DNA from: Perilla frutescens
Lineage: Eukaryota; Streptophyta; Magnoliopsida; Lamiales; Lamiaceae
DNA length: 64,000 nucleotides
Assembly (NCBI GenBank): GCA_026008535.1
Contig: BRKX01000012.1
Coordinates: 26,069,848 to 26,133,847, forward strand
Direction of reading: 5' to 3'
How positions within the stretch are numbered: the stretch's first letter is position 1; the number at the start of each line of letters is the position of its first letter. Below the pieces are notes generated by a model, which saw only the letters and a program-made list of their open reading frames with translations, was not told the origin of the DNA and searched no databases. Shown here piece by piece: positions 1-12,500 of the stretch. Position numbers and translations under genes: made by a program.

Positions 1-3000
1 CTGGTTAGAGGGCTCATTGCAAGTGGAGAAAGAAAGCTTGCAACGGATTGCACGCCAGCTACAAAACCTTGTGCTTTCCCCTGATTCAAGAACAGCACAC
101 TTCCGTTCATTAGTGTCCGAGGCATGGGTTACGAATCGTGTTAGCATCATCATGGGAGAAAAACACACAACCCCTTGTTAAACTAGTCTTTTCTATTTTG
201 AGAAAGGACTAATGAGCTACTGTTGTCTGCTCAACAGACAAATCTGAAGCTGTTTAGCAGAGAATAATCAAAACCAATCGAAAGGTGGTGCTTAATTTCA
301 GGCATTTGTCAGAAGTAAGCTAACCTGATCTGCTGAATTTGATCCCTTAGATATCACTGCATAGGTCTGCCATTTGTCAGAACATTGAGTAAGATGGACA
401 AGATTATGAGGAAGAAAATAAATGTTGATTCCCTCTCTAGCAGCTGGGGAAACAGAGATGACGCAAAAGTACTTACAGAAGGTTTCACAAGGACATAGAT
501 GACTCCGAACGAAGTACTCAGATAAGGCACCTGTGTCAGCAAAGTTAGCAGTCAAGAACATTTGCTACCGAATAAATAAATCTCAACTTTCCATCAGGTG
601 TGCAGCAATAGTGCTTGTGTACGGATAATTGCATGCTCGGGAACTTGTTATAGGAAAACAGAATAGAATAAGTGGAAACAAGGGTCTGCTTGTATTGGTT
701 CTGCTTTGCGCAAGATAGATCATTTGTTGTATAATCTCATGTCTGCATGCCGGTTCTTAAAAAATTAGAGATGATAGTTATCATCAGCTTACATTATATC
801 TGAGATAATCTTTGGGGTGGCTGTAAACCTTCAACAAAATTTTCAATTATAGGGGATGCTAAGGTTAATCACTAAATAGTAGTAGTAAATAGATGAGCAT
901 AAATTGTAAAAACACTGCTAAACCTCAATAAATTTCCCCAAAATAGAAGGAACAAAAAGCATGCAAATAATATCAGCAAAACATTAGAGTTACATACCCA
1001 TGGTGCCCAGGCCAATCCATAAAGCAATCCCTGCACATACAAATTCTTTGTGAGACCCTTTCCTTTCAGAATAAAAAAAAAAGTGTTACATAAATTTTTT
1101 AAAGCACCAACATCAAATTATATTTATTATAGTAACTCACATATCCAATTGACGCGAGCAAGGCTGCACAAAGAATTGCTCTCTCACCAACCAAGGGATT
1201 AAGTAGAGGGAGCACCAATATCTTCAAACATGCAATTAAAAGAGCACCAATTAGGACAACAAACTAGATACAAGAACTCAAAGCAACATGTCACGCTTGA
1301 TCACACACCAGATGTACAATCAAGAAAGAAATTTGTAAAAAAATACGATTGAGTATCAGTACAAGTTCTGAGAGCATATCATCAGGTACCTGAGAAAAAA
1401 TCGAGCCTACTTCCACAATCATAGAAACTTCTGATAACTGATTTTTGTCGAAACCAAAAACTGCCTTCAAATAGTACTGCAGGGTTATAGAGGATAGTTA
1501 AAAGGGGCATCGGCCAACATATTTAATGTTGCAAACTAAGATAAGACATCATTCTGCTGATGTACATCAAATTATCATTAACCTTCCCATATATCATTGT
1601 TAGAGACATACCATTAGGACATTGCTAATGCCAGACGATCCCAGCTCATAGAAGAAGGATACAAAAGAAATGCGCTTAAGTGTTGAGCTGAGGCAAAATA
1701 AAAGGCGATTCAGGAAGTATAATACAAGGCAATTCTGGAAGTATACAAGTATAGCTGGAGCACATGAAACATCTCAAATTTACCTACTAGTGACAACATA
1801 AGCAGCATTCTTCATTGAGTAATATCGATCTTTAACAATCTTAATTGTCTTGTTTAAGCAAGAAATATCGTGGTCCGGTTTTTGAGTAGGTCTTACTGTT
1901 TCTTTCAGAAACAGTGACATGTAAACTGGAACAAAGATCAATAGAGCTATTGACACCTAAAATTGGAAGTGAGGTCAAATAAATATGTAGGCAAAAGATC
2001 AATAAATAAAATGGAGAAAAGGTCAGTCACATCTTAGGCATACCTGGAAAATATAATCTTCCGGAAGAAAACGCGCCAGCATGTTCCCTACGACAAGTGA
2101 TGCAGAGAAAAGGCCTGTGATCCAACTAAAGGCAGCAGCCCTCTTGCCTTCCTCAACTACATCTGCCTGAGAGATTGATAAAGAATCAGTAAATCTAGTT
2201 ATTATACCTCCAGATCGTATCCAATGGTAGCAGCAATGAACTTACAGCATATGCAACTGAAATGCAGAAAATGCTCCCCTTGCTTAATATAGAAGCAATA
2301 GTGCGAAGAGCATAATAAGCATATACTGTTCCTCTCGATTGATTGATGGCAAGTAAAGCTGAAAATGATGGTATATGAAGTTAACAAATGCATTTAAGCA
2401 GTAAAGAAAGGCAAAATGAAAATATAACACCCTCCCCCTTTTCTTGAAAATTAAGTTACTATTATATGTAATGTCACAAGGTCAAGGCTTGCATTGACAC
2501 TACAAACTAGTTCAGTGGAACAGTGAAATCCATTATTTCTATTAAACCTACTTCAACACTGTCAAATCTTTAGTAGGGTAGAGTCAGGAAATAGAAGATA
2601 AATTCCACTCAGCGCAACTTGATTATCATGTAGGATTGATCTTGTTTTACATCCAAATTGGAATGAACGCATCTTTTTAGTCTCAACTTCTATTGGCGAA
2701 GCTCGCAATACTAAATAATGATTTTATGTACGCCGATTCTAAGAGTTTAACAATCTACAGATAAGTGAATGGAAAACTCTCCATACAGAAACAAGCAAAA
2801 TGGATCAAGTAACTGCGAGATAATTGTTTCTACATAGATTAAGGTTTTCAGGAAACGTACTGAAAGGAACAATATTTGTTGATACAGTGAGAAGCAGGAA
2901 CGGTTTACGTCCATACTCATCAGACAGCTGGCCAAAGAGTGGTAGAACTATCATCTTGAATATCCCAACAACCTACAAGCACAAAAAAAGGCTAAAACTT

Positions 3001-5087
3001 GAGAAGAAAAAATCAATGCAGTAAACAGTTGTGCGAGTATGGTAGAAATGCTAAGCATTGTTATTAATTACAGTCCTTCATCCTTGTACGTTAAGAGTGA
3101 TAAGCTTCTTTGATTTATGGACCACCAATCCTTTGAAAGTTTTCTTCTGTTTTTCATATTAGTCGGGCAATTCCATTATACATATTGATATCGGGATTAG
3201 GTTATACTTCAAAAGAATTCCTTTTCTTATTAAGCTTTCCCTTTTCCAAGTCATTGATATCTCATCATTTTTTCTATTTTTTCGTGCTTGCCTAGGTGAA
3301 AATATATAGTAATTACTTCAATAAAGAGATAATATTACTTTAATTGCATTAACCACACTATTCCATCAGTCTTGGTCCCCCTTAGTAGCCGGCAATAAAA
3401 ATCTTGCAAAGCAGCATCCACTTTCAATTATTATCCTTGACCTTTTATCCAATATTTCTGCATTAGGATAATATTGGTATAGAGACTGCACCTAATACAT
3501 GAAAGGCTAACATCTTCTTTCTAAGCACTCAAATCAAAGCCACATGATTCAATCCCCCAAAAGAAAAGAATCAAAGTCACATGAGAAATCCAATCAGAAA
3601 ACAACAAATACGCATAGAAAAACATGAAACCTTGAATAACTATAATATGCTATTTGAAAGTTGGGCCAAATACTTGGGCAAGTTGTATATTTAGAGTGTC
3701 CTGTTTAATAGCATCTTAATCTTATCTCTACCTGACTAAACATTTATAAAAAAAAAAAAAAAAACTCCATTATAAGAAAGTATTCTCAAAAAGGCAGTAT
3801 CTTACAAGTCTTTAGGACAACTGTGTATTTGGATTAAAAGGACTAGCAGGAGTATTGTAAGAAAGTATTCTAGTGATGTTAAGGCAAAATACATGCAGAG
3901 GTGATTTTGGATTCTGTAGTAAAACTCAACAAGAACGGTCATATGTGGAATTGGTGGTATGGCATGACGAATTGGAAACGGGCAATCTAAAAAAATCTCG
4001 ATCATTGATAACAGGCGTATTCTCCACTGTGAACTAAACTAATGCCCACTAGAGCATCTACAGTGGTCCATATCATATCCCCATAAAAAGTTGTTTTTCT
4101 CAAACAATCATAACATGTTATGGTATTTGTCACTGCAGCACATGTTTATTACTCTCAGTAGTGATTCTAAAAGATATATAGCCCACACAAGAGAAGCTTA
4201 TCATGGTAACTAGTACAGTTGTGCACTTGAAAATGAATAAAGAAGTTTCTCAAGTTACTAAACAAGGTAAAGAAAACCAACTAATTGTCACTTTCTTACA
4301 TTTTCTGAACTCAACTTTAAAAAAAATAAAAAAAATTGAACAAGCTTATCAACAATAAAACATCAGTATCATGCAAGTAAAAGTGGGATAATTAAATAAT
4401 TCGTTGTGGGGATATTCTTACTAAAATATTTACAAAATATCTTCACTTATCCCCTGAATGCCAATTATTACTAATTAGAAGACATAAACAACCCAAAGAT
4501 ATGCAAACTTGAACTCTTACTCTTTCCACTTGAATTTCTGAAATTAAAGCTGGACCCAAATCCAGTCACTCTCCACAAAATCCAAAGAAAAACTTACCTA
4601 AAGATCAAGAATCCAAGATCAAACACTTAAGAAAGAAAAATCACAAACTCCAGGCATGCCCCAGATGAGTCAAATAGAGAACAGAAACATGCATTTCATT
4701 TAGCATGGCAATCCAATTATTATAAAAAAAAAAAAAAAAAAAGAAATCCCATGTATATACCAAAAAAAAAAGCCATAGCTTCGATCATCCAATCTTATTC
4801 ACATAAACATAATGGTAACTTCAACCAAACTAATATTTTGTGCCATTGTGGGGGGTGTGTGTGTGAGCAAGACATTGCTATGTATGGAAGAAAGACTTAA
4901 CAGTTTGCTGGATGCCATTGATATAGATGGCTTCAGGGCAATTGGTGTCGCCTGGACAAAGAGCGTTAGTTGTGATGTCAACGAGCACAGAAACAGTCAT
5001 CTCATCAGCAATCCAGTGCACCATCAGTGGCAACAGCAGGTGCACCAGTGGCCTCAGCTCCCTTAGCCCCTCCCACCACACCACCAT
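1..5087 (-). CDS. MFS transporter, hippocampus-abundant-transcript-like (C-terminus beyond window)
   Basis: Multipass membrane transporter of the major facilitator superfamily, in the plant group annotated as hippocampus abundant transcript-like or tetracycline-transporter-like; its substrate is not known. I traced twelve exons with GT-AG junctions and continuous phase: 5087-4902, 2972-2861, 2358-2246, 2166-2044, 1956-1784, 1687-1612, 1476-1390, 1221-1141, 1030-998, 530-477, 366-325 and 80-1 (continuing off the window). They give about 386 residues; I recall family members at roughly 440. The start chosen is the first in-frame ATG, giving MVVWWEGLRELRPLVHLL. MFS motif A, GQLSDEYGRKP, lies at residues 76-86 just after the exon 1/2 junction. 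Later family-typical stretches are EEGKRAAAFSWITGLFSAS, LLNPLVGERAILCAALLAS and, in the last exon, GKAQGFVAGVQSVAS. Intron 1 is 1.9 kb and holds only AT-rich DNA and A-tracts. No frameshift or stop was seen, so the gene looks functional. Confidence 0.9.
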
Positions 5088-6090
5088 CTTCACCAAGATC
5101 CCAACTTTTCCTCCTCCTTCAATCAGCTCTCTGTGATTCTTGATCAATATCTCTAGCTCCCCCTTTCTCTCTCCCTCTTTAAATTCAGCATACCATATAT
5201 ATCTTGAGCGCTATATACGCCTACCTATCCAAGAACAGAAAAACGGGGGTTGGTAATAAATGAGGGTAGTTGAAAAGACCAAGTAAATCATCGAATGGTG
5301 ATGGTGACGGTGACGTAAGTATGTGCGTGCGTGCTTGTATCGTGCAAAAATTGATTTTTCGACACTGCAAAATAAAGAAATGCATCGGGGAGGTGTACCT
5401 CGTGCTGACTGGGTAGTACAGTGGCGGGGCGGCTGGGTTTGATTGGGTGGGTCACGGTGAATTCGCGTGGCGGCATTGAGGGGGCGTGTGGCCTACGAAT
5501 GGATAGCATGAGCCCGCCTGTCGCTTTCATCAATCCGCAGGAAAGGATTCGGATCGGATACAGACAAAGCTTTCTACTTAACACACACTCCGTTTCACAG
5601 TCGCATGTTATAGCTTTCATTAATTCGCACTAAATTCTTAACATGTTTGTTTGGGTGTTTATCATGTGTTCCGAAATCAAGCTTTTCTTTTTTCTTTTAT
5701 TATCTTTAGCTCATGAAGGATCAAATTATCCCATTAAAAAATGCTATACATAAATCAAATTATTCAGATGGGTTATTTATTTATTTTGGGGAAGTTTGCG
5801 GGAAAAAAGAAATTTTGTGGAAAATATAATTATTTTAAGAATTTAAGTGGAAATGGGGAATTGAAAACCACTTCAAGTTTTAAAATATTTATTTTATCCA
5901 CAAAGTTTTTATTACCATCAATTATCAAAATACTCTTATATTTATATTTAAAAAAAAAAAAAAACCTTACTCCATCTCCCCCACCAGAAATTTAGATTTT
6001 GAAAAGTAATCTATCAGCTCCACAAATTCATCCTCGATCGACCACACCTCTGCAAAATCTGAAATTTTTTGATAATTTAAAGAGTTCTTC
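5088..6090. promoter_or_regulatory. 5' UTR and upstream region of the MFS gene, no gene seen
   Basis: About 1 kb upstream of the transporter start codon on the minus strand. The first 150 bases are CT-rich on the plus strand, as expected for a plant 5' leader. The rest is unremarkable AT-rich DNA. Short open frames at 5288-5633 overlap on both strands, have no recognisable domain and look like chance. No definite TATA box was assigned. Confidence 0.4.
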
Positions 6091-6417
6091 GGTAAATTCT
6101 ATTGTACAGATTTGCATCCCCTCATTCTGCCGCTGCTAAGTGTCCCTGCCCACCACTTTTGGGCTATTTGCAGCCTTCCTTTTTTGTCCAGAAATGAGAG
6201 TTTCAGCCAAAAATTTTGGCTAGTCGAAAAAATCTATCGTGACACTTTAATTAACATATTGTGACACTTCAATTACCTATTATAACACTTAATTATTTAT
6301 TATGACAGTCCGAAACTAAAATTATTTTATCGGCCATCCGATAAAGATTGGAAATGGAAAAATTTGGCTGCAAATAATAAGGGGATGCAATGCATCCCTC
6401 TTACAATAGAATTTACC
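6091..6417. mobile_element. Small MULE-like or MITE element with about 45-bp terminal inverted repeats
   Basis: The left end GGTAAATTCTATTGTA is mirrored at the right end by TACAATAGAATTTACC. The inverted similarity continues inward through a GCATCCCCT / AGGGGATGC block. Flanking nonamers are imperfect duplicates (AGAGTTCTT and AGAGATCTC), which fits a 9-bp Mutator-type target duplication that has decayed. The interior carries repeated TGACACTTTAATTA-like units. There is no coding capacity. The class assignment is inference. Confidence 0.55.
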
Positions 6418-6718
6418 AGAGATCTCCCACATGTTGTTGATCTACGCAAATTGAAGAGAAGAAACCTAAATTTCTCCACCAACCCAGCCATCGTAAACCC
6501 CCACAAATTCAAGAGAAAAAATAAAAAAATTATGCCTCAACCAGTCTACCCTTATGGAAGATTCTTGAAAATTTCGGCAAAAGTACTCACGATTTATTTT
6601 TGAATCTGGTTATTAACATTGTTAGATTGTTGACTGTTGTTTAGTTGATTTGGGGAAAATTTGAGGCAAGTATGGAAGAAGTTTCTAGGGCATAATAGAC
6701 ATGTTTTGCTATTATATA

Positions 6719-6978
6719 CTCCATCCGTTTCGTTTTGCTTGTTGTTTTAGAATTTTAATTTGAAATTAACAATTAATTTTTTAGACTAATATATCCCTCC
6801 TTTTATATTACATAAAATCTTATTCACTTATATTTTCTTAAAAAGTTGAAAATTTTTTCTCTCTCCATATATTTGTAAGGTTAAATTTGAGAGAGAGTGT
6901 GTCAAAATATATAAAACAACAAACATTTTGAAACAAAAGAAAAAATCTAAAACAACAAACAAAACGAAACGGGGGGAG
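6719..6978. mobile_element. Stowaway-type MITE
   Basis: A 260-bp element whose left end CTCCATCCGTTTCGTTTTG is mirrored at the right by CAAAACGAAACGGGGGGAG. TA dinucleotides flank both ends (6717-6718 and 6979-6980), as expected for the Tc1/mariner target site. The terminal inverted repeat is over 30 bp. It is AT-rich and non-coding. Confidence 0.85.
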
Positions 6979-7189
6979 TATATGCTTAAAAATCATCCTT
7001 AATATAGTTTATTTATGAAAATCTCGAAAAAATTAGATATTTCTACAACCTTCAAAAATCTGAAAAAATGAAATTATTAACTTCACGCACCGAACTTGTA
7101 CGCTGAGCCTAATGAGCAATTACCAGTGCAAGCAGTATTGCGCGGTTGTTATGTGTGCACCGATGTGTTTGCCGATTTCTATTGATTTT

Positions 7190-7583
7190 ATGCCGATGTA
7201 TTCTGTGGATGTTTGTTGTTGCGCGTGCGTGCATGCCTTGTGCGGGTAGTCGATGCCAAAACTGTCAATCGATGCTCTGCCAATATTTGTTGTTGCACGC
7301 GGAGCCATCTGTGCGCACATCTGATGTCAACTTGTCAGTCGATGTTCGTGCCGATGTTCTAACGATGTCTTATGCTGATGTTTGATATTGCGCGCGGAGT
7401 CATTTGCACACGCACACATGCCTTGTGCTCGCATCTAATGCCCAATTATCAGTCGATGTTCGTGTCAATGTTCTGACGATATCTTAGGTCGATGTTTGTT
7501 GTAGTGCATGGAGCTATCTGCACGTGCGCGCACAGGCCTTGTACATGCATCCGATGTCAAATTATCATGCCGATGTACTTGAG
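7190..7583. repeat. GC-rich degenerate tandem array, unit about 115 bp
   Basis: The anchor CAGTCGATGTTCG occurs at 7336 and 7450, with related anchors at 7266 and 7566. Full units are therefore 114-116 bp and one is shortened to 70. Each unit carries blocks resembling CGATGTTTGTTGTTGCGCGCGGAGCCATCTG, CACATGCCTTGTGC and GATGTC. The array is CpG-rich and stands out from AT-rich flanks. Open frames across it are chance products of the periodicity. Confidence 0.75.
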
Positions 7584-7865
7584 CGAGCCTTCTGCTACGT
7601 ATCAAATTTTAAAAAAACAATATCACGCTTTTTTTTGTAAAGTCTAATATTCAAATGTAAATGAGCTGAAAACATTATCTTTACAAATTAAAGCTCAAAA
7701 TCTTAAAGTCACATTTAAAAATTTTGAGAATCTTTGAATGTAAAGTTCAATTCATATTCTTTCCTCTATAAATGCTACTAGAATTTTTGAGTAGGAGAAT
7801 GATAAAATGATTATTGTTTTCGAATCTGAAGTTGAGATTTAAGAGATATTTTGCATAATGTATCT
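7584..7865. other. AT-rich spacer, nothing recognised
   Basis: No domain, inverted repeat or tandem repeat was seen between the 115-bp array and the next element. Confidence 0.5.
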
Positions 7866-7874
7866 ATATTTAAA

Positions 7875-8808
7875 GGCAAAGTCTCGTATACATTGCCCCA
7901 GGCCCAATAAGGCCCATACATCCATCAGAAGAGCCAGGGTTAACGCGGGTCAATCCGAGTTAACTCACAAAAAAAACACTTGTAAAAATCAGTATCAATC
8001 CTACATTAAAAAGTATCACTTAAAATTCAAAAAGTATCATTTGTATCATTTAAAAATAATTGGTCTGCTACTTATCTTATATGAGTTTATGTAGTTCAAA
8101 TTGTGATTTTTTCCATTCCAATTAATGTTTAGAGTTTATGGGTGGTTTCGATTTTTTTAGGGTTCATGATTTTTAGGATTTATAATTTTTTTTATGATTT
8201 TTTTTAGTATTTTTTAGGGGTTTTTATTGTGTTTTTTTAGGGTTTATGTTTTTGTTTTAAGTTTATTAATCTCAATTAGGGATTATATTTATTTCAAATA
8301 TTAAATTCATTCACTATTACTTTAGGGTTCACCGACTCCATTTTAGGGTATATATTTTTTTCAAAATTAGTTTTTTCAACTACTATTTATATTTATTTAA
8401 AAAAAATTAATTATCGAGCGCAATGCACGAGCCCATGCGTTAGCATCGGGCAAGTGCATTGCGCGAGTCGTCGAATTTAAAAAAAAAATCATTCACTTTA
8501 ATTTTAGGGTCCATTAAACCAATTTTAGGATATATATTTATATTTATTTCAAAAAAAATAAATTAATACATTTCAATTTTTAGGATTCATTAATTGTATT
8601 TTAGGGTATACAATTTGGGGGGGGGGGGGGGAATAGGAAAACATAAATCAAAAAAATAAAAAAATAATAAAAAATATTTATGGCGCGTATAACCGATGCG
8701 CGGGGGGTCCACGCGCCCGAAATGGATCAGCTTTTTTTGGTGTTGGTCCTTATTGGGCCCACTTTGATGGACTTAGACCCACACATCTAATGTATATGAG
8801 ACCACCTT
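7875..8808. mobile_element. Non-autonomous MULE-like element, 9-bp TSD ATATTTAAA
   Basis: The same nonamer ATATTTAAA flanks both ends (7866-7874 and 8809-8817). The termini form an imperfect inverted repeat: GTCTCGTATACATTG on the left against the complement of CTAATGTATATGAGAC on the right, followed by shared GGCCCAATAAGG blocks. No transposase is encoded. Inside are degenerate copies of a TTTTAGGGTATATATTT-like motif and a strong GC-rich hairpin near 8415-8470. The 9-bp duplication is the main reason for a Mutator assignment. Confidence 0.65.
8415..8470. repeat. Palindromic hairpin inside the MULE-like element
   Basis: GCGCAATGCAC at about 8418 is matched by GTGCATTGCGC at about 8454. An inner GCCC/GGGC pair surrounds a loop of roughly 14 bases. 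It is far more GC-rich than its surroundings. Confidence 0.6.
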
Positions 8809-8817
8809 ATATTTAAA

Positions 8818-9246
8818 AAAAAAAGGATGAAATGACATTTTGATCCAAAATAGGTAAAAAAAAATATGTTTAAAAGTTAATGGGTAAAATAAACTTTTTA
8901 AAACTTTAAGTGGGTAAAAAAATTATCTCTTATTCTAAACCTTATATATTTAAAGTACGTGGATGACAATTTTACCCTGCCTTGTGGGGTCATTTCGGCT
9001 GCGTTCTATAATGTGTTTATGTTATAAATTTATAATAAGATGAAATAATGAATCAATTTTTTAATAGATATTAATGATACGATATTTATAAATTTTCGTG
9101 TATTGGTAATGATGAAATATGTCCAGTCTAAGTGCAAACACTTTAATAATATGATTTAAGGAGCTACTCTATACGGTGCGACTACCAAGTCCCAAACTAA
9201 CAAAGGGTCTTTACATACCATTTTCCAATCAGATAACGTAACTATT
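8818..9246. other. AT-rich spacer before the Ale element
   Basis: No gene or clear repeat is visible. It ends in CTATT, one base different from the pentamer CTCTT that follows the far LTR at 25796, so it supplies the left target site of the Ale insertion. Confidence 0.5.
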
Positions 9247-9516
9247 TGTTGGAAGTGTGCTAGCACATGATGGAGAAAATATGGTAAATATGCCACAAAA
9301 GTCAAAAAATCCTATTACAATCTTCATAAGCAAGTTTGGTACTGTAGCAGTCTTCTTGAGAAAGTTTAGTACTGTTGCAGACTTGAATTTGAAGTTTTAG
9401 TTGTATATATAGAACACTACTATTAAGAATGGAAGTAGTCTTTTGCCTTGTAATTTCAGCATTATTCAAAGCTTATAATTTTATCTTCAAAATGTTTCTA
9501 GTTATGATTTTTATCA
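9247..9516 (+). repeat. 5' LTR of the Ale element
   Basis: It begins TG and ends CA, and contains TATATATAG near 9402 as a likely TATA region. Its partner at 25527-25795 is nearly collinear, with scattered substitutions. Confidence 0.92.
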
Positions 9517-9529
9517 TGGTATCAGAGCA
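9517..9529 (+). other. Primer-binding site, initiator tRNA-Met type
   Basis: TGGTATCAGAGCA lies directly after the LTR end and matches the classic plant copia primer-binding site. Confidence 0.88.
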
Positions 9530-9565
9530 GGCTTGATCCTGCTCTGAGATACCAACTATGCTTCC

Positions 9566-12500
9566 ATGGATGGGGCACACTCCTCCAATCCGCATATACA
9601 TTCATCTACCACTATGAATGTTGGATCTTCCTCACAAATCCATATAATCTAAAACCAGAATCAAATCAAGCTCACAGATGAGAATTTCTTGATATGGCGA
9701 CAACAAATTCTGACAACGGCTTGTGGATATGGGCGGGAGGGATTCTTGGATGGAACACAGGAGATCCCACAAAAATTCTTACAGACTGAAAATGATGAAT
9801 CAAAGGTAAATCTGAATTTTATTCAATGACAACGCTTTAATTTCTTCATGGATCATGTCCTCACTATCTGAATCTGAATTGGCTTCTATTGTCGGTTTAA
9901 ATTCATCATTTGAGATTTGGCAAGCTCTCGAAAATAGTTTTGCCACCAAATCAAAAGTTAGAATTATGCAATATAAGATGCAGTTGCAAACCATTAAGAA
10001 AGGGTCATTGAGTATGAAAGAATATTTGAACAAAATCAAGATTTGTTGGGATACGCTAGCTGCTGTAGGCTATAGAATTTAAAAGGAGGATCATCTCCTA
10101 CATATTTTGGGAGGTTTGGAATCAGAATAGGATCATGCGGTGATGGCGATTACCTCGAGGGCAGAAGGATGCAACATGAAGGATCTTGTGTCCCATTTTG
10201 CTGAATCATGAAAATAGGTTGGAAAAAGCCAAAACTAACTCACTCCGAAGGAACAATTCCTTCCGCTAACTTAGCCACTCAAGGTCATAATCGAAGACAA
10301 GATTGCATCTTGCATTTTGCTCATGGAATAGGAAATCCATTTCGAGGAGAAAGAGGCTTTGAAAGAGGAAATCGAGGAAGGGGGAAGGTTTGGAGGCAAC
10401 AGACCTATATGCCATGTATGTCAATATAATGGTCATACGGTGGACAAATGTTACCTTCGATTCGACCTCAATTTCATGGCAAATGTTGGATAGGGATAAC
10501 AGCAAGCTCAAAGGAATTTTAGAGAAAATTCAGGAGGATCCCAATATGATCATTAGCTACATCAAAGTCGTCATCAACCTCTTGCCATGTACGGGGCAAC
10601 AGATATGGACAACGAAACAAACTAGTTCTCAGATTCTGGAGCAAGCCACCATGTCACGAATGATTTTGGAAATCTGAATGTGGCAAGTGAATATAACGGG
10701 CATAATAAGGTGCATGTAGTGAATGGTAGTTGATTGGACATATCCCATATTGGTAAGTCTCTTTTTACCTCTTCTTCTACACAACACACACAAGTTTTTA
10801 ACTTCAATAAATTGCTCCATGTACCAACTATCAACAAAAATCTCCTTAGTGTAGCACAGTTTCCCAGAGACAAAAAAGTTTTCTTTGAGTTTTACCCTTC
10901 TTATTATATCGTGAATGATCAAGTTACGAGGGTAGTACTTCTCAAGGGAGATCTTAGAGATGGACGTTACCATTTCAAGTTGAAAAGGGTTAAGCACCAA
11001 CACCAATATCATTTAAATCTTAAGTCTAAGGCTGACCCGATTCAAAATGAATTCTCTAACTTAATCTCTGCACCTTATTCTGTTCCCAAAGTTGTAGCTC
11101 TTACAGCTACGACAACTAACCTTTTGTTTCTTTGGCACAAGCGTTTAGGACATCCTTCTATGGAGATTGTAAAAAAGGCGCTGAAGAATTGTAATGTTCA
11201 TTTTGATGATCAGAAATCTTCTTTTATCTCTTCAACATGTTTAATGGGAAAATCTCAGTCTTCCATTTCCAGAGTCAGAAAAAATTAATAGAGAACCTCT
11301 TGATCTCATTTATACTGATCTTTGGGGACCCGCATCAATAACTTCATCAAATGGGTTCAATTACTATATTGCTTTTGTTGATGATTCTTCCAAACATGTC
11401 TGGATATACCTTCTAAAGAGAAAGTGTGGCACTTACCATGTTTTCGTTACTTTTAAAACTTACATTGAAAATCAATTGAACAAGAAGATTAAAATGGTGC
11501 AAAGTGATGGTGAGATTGAATTTAAAGCTTTGGCAAATGTTTTTCAAGAGAGTGGAATACATCATAGAATCTTCTACCCTTATTCACCACAACAAAATGG
11601 ATTGACGGAAAGAAAACATAGATACATAGTGGAGGTAGGCTTGACTCTCCTAGCTCAATCAGGATTATCCACTAACTTTTGGGATGTCGCTTTCACTTCA
11701 GTAGTCTACTTAATCAATAGACTGCCAAATAAAACCATCAAATATCAAACACCTTTTGAGGTCATCCACAAAAGAGCTCCTGATTACAGTCATCTACCTT
11801 TTAATAGAAATAAGTTTGATTATAGATCGGATAAGGGTGTGTTCATTGGATATAGCAATCAATATAAAGGTTATAAGGTTTTGTTGTCTTCTGGAAAAGT
11901 AATTGCTACGCGAAACATGATTTTTGATGAAAACACATTCTCTTACCTTTCTTCTGGCTCACAAAAAGAAAATAGTGGTGAACAATATGTAGACTCTCTT
12001 AATTTCCAGCATACCAACACCTTTTTTCCTCTTACACAAATCTCTCTTTCAAACTAAGAACTCAACAATAACTCACCGAACAATAGCACCATGAATTTTG
12101 AAACCTCTGCTCGCACTCAAACTTCTTCTCCTGCTTCACCTAATCAACATAACCTTAGTCATTCCCATTTTTCATCGTCCTCCTCACAACCGTTCACCAA
12201 CAAAAACGTCACACATGACACACCATATGAGGATATCATTCATGATATTGTCACCGCGCTACACCTAAATAAAAATTCTCATAGTATGATTACAAGAGCG
12301 AAGGCATGCATCTTCAAGCCCAGGGTTCATCTCAGTTAAGAAAATTATGAAACTGAACCAGGGAATTTTCATGAGGCACAACAGACAACAAAGTAGAGAA
12401 ATGCAATGTTGGAAGAATATTCAGCCTTTGTAAAAAATAAAACGTGAAAAATTGTTCCAGCTCCTCCAGGGAAGAAAATCATAGGCTGTAGATGGGTCTT

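Noticed and set aside
4878..5147. Longer N-terminus for the MFS protein starting at 5147
   Set aside because: That start codon is TTG; the first in-frame ATG is at 5087 and begins the conserved WWEGLRELRPL region.
5288..5633. Overlapping frames on both strands upstream of the MFS gene
   Set aside because: They have no domain, no splice context and unbiased codon use; probably chance in a locally GC-rich stretch.
7146..7385. Cysteine-rich plus-strand frame (small secreted peptide?)
   Set aside because: It comes from the 115-bp tandem array, and the neighbouring units do not preserve the frame.
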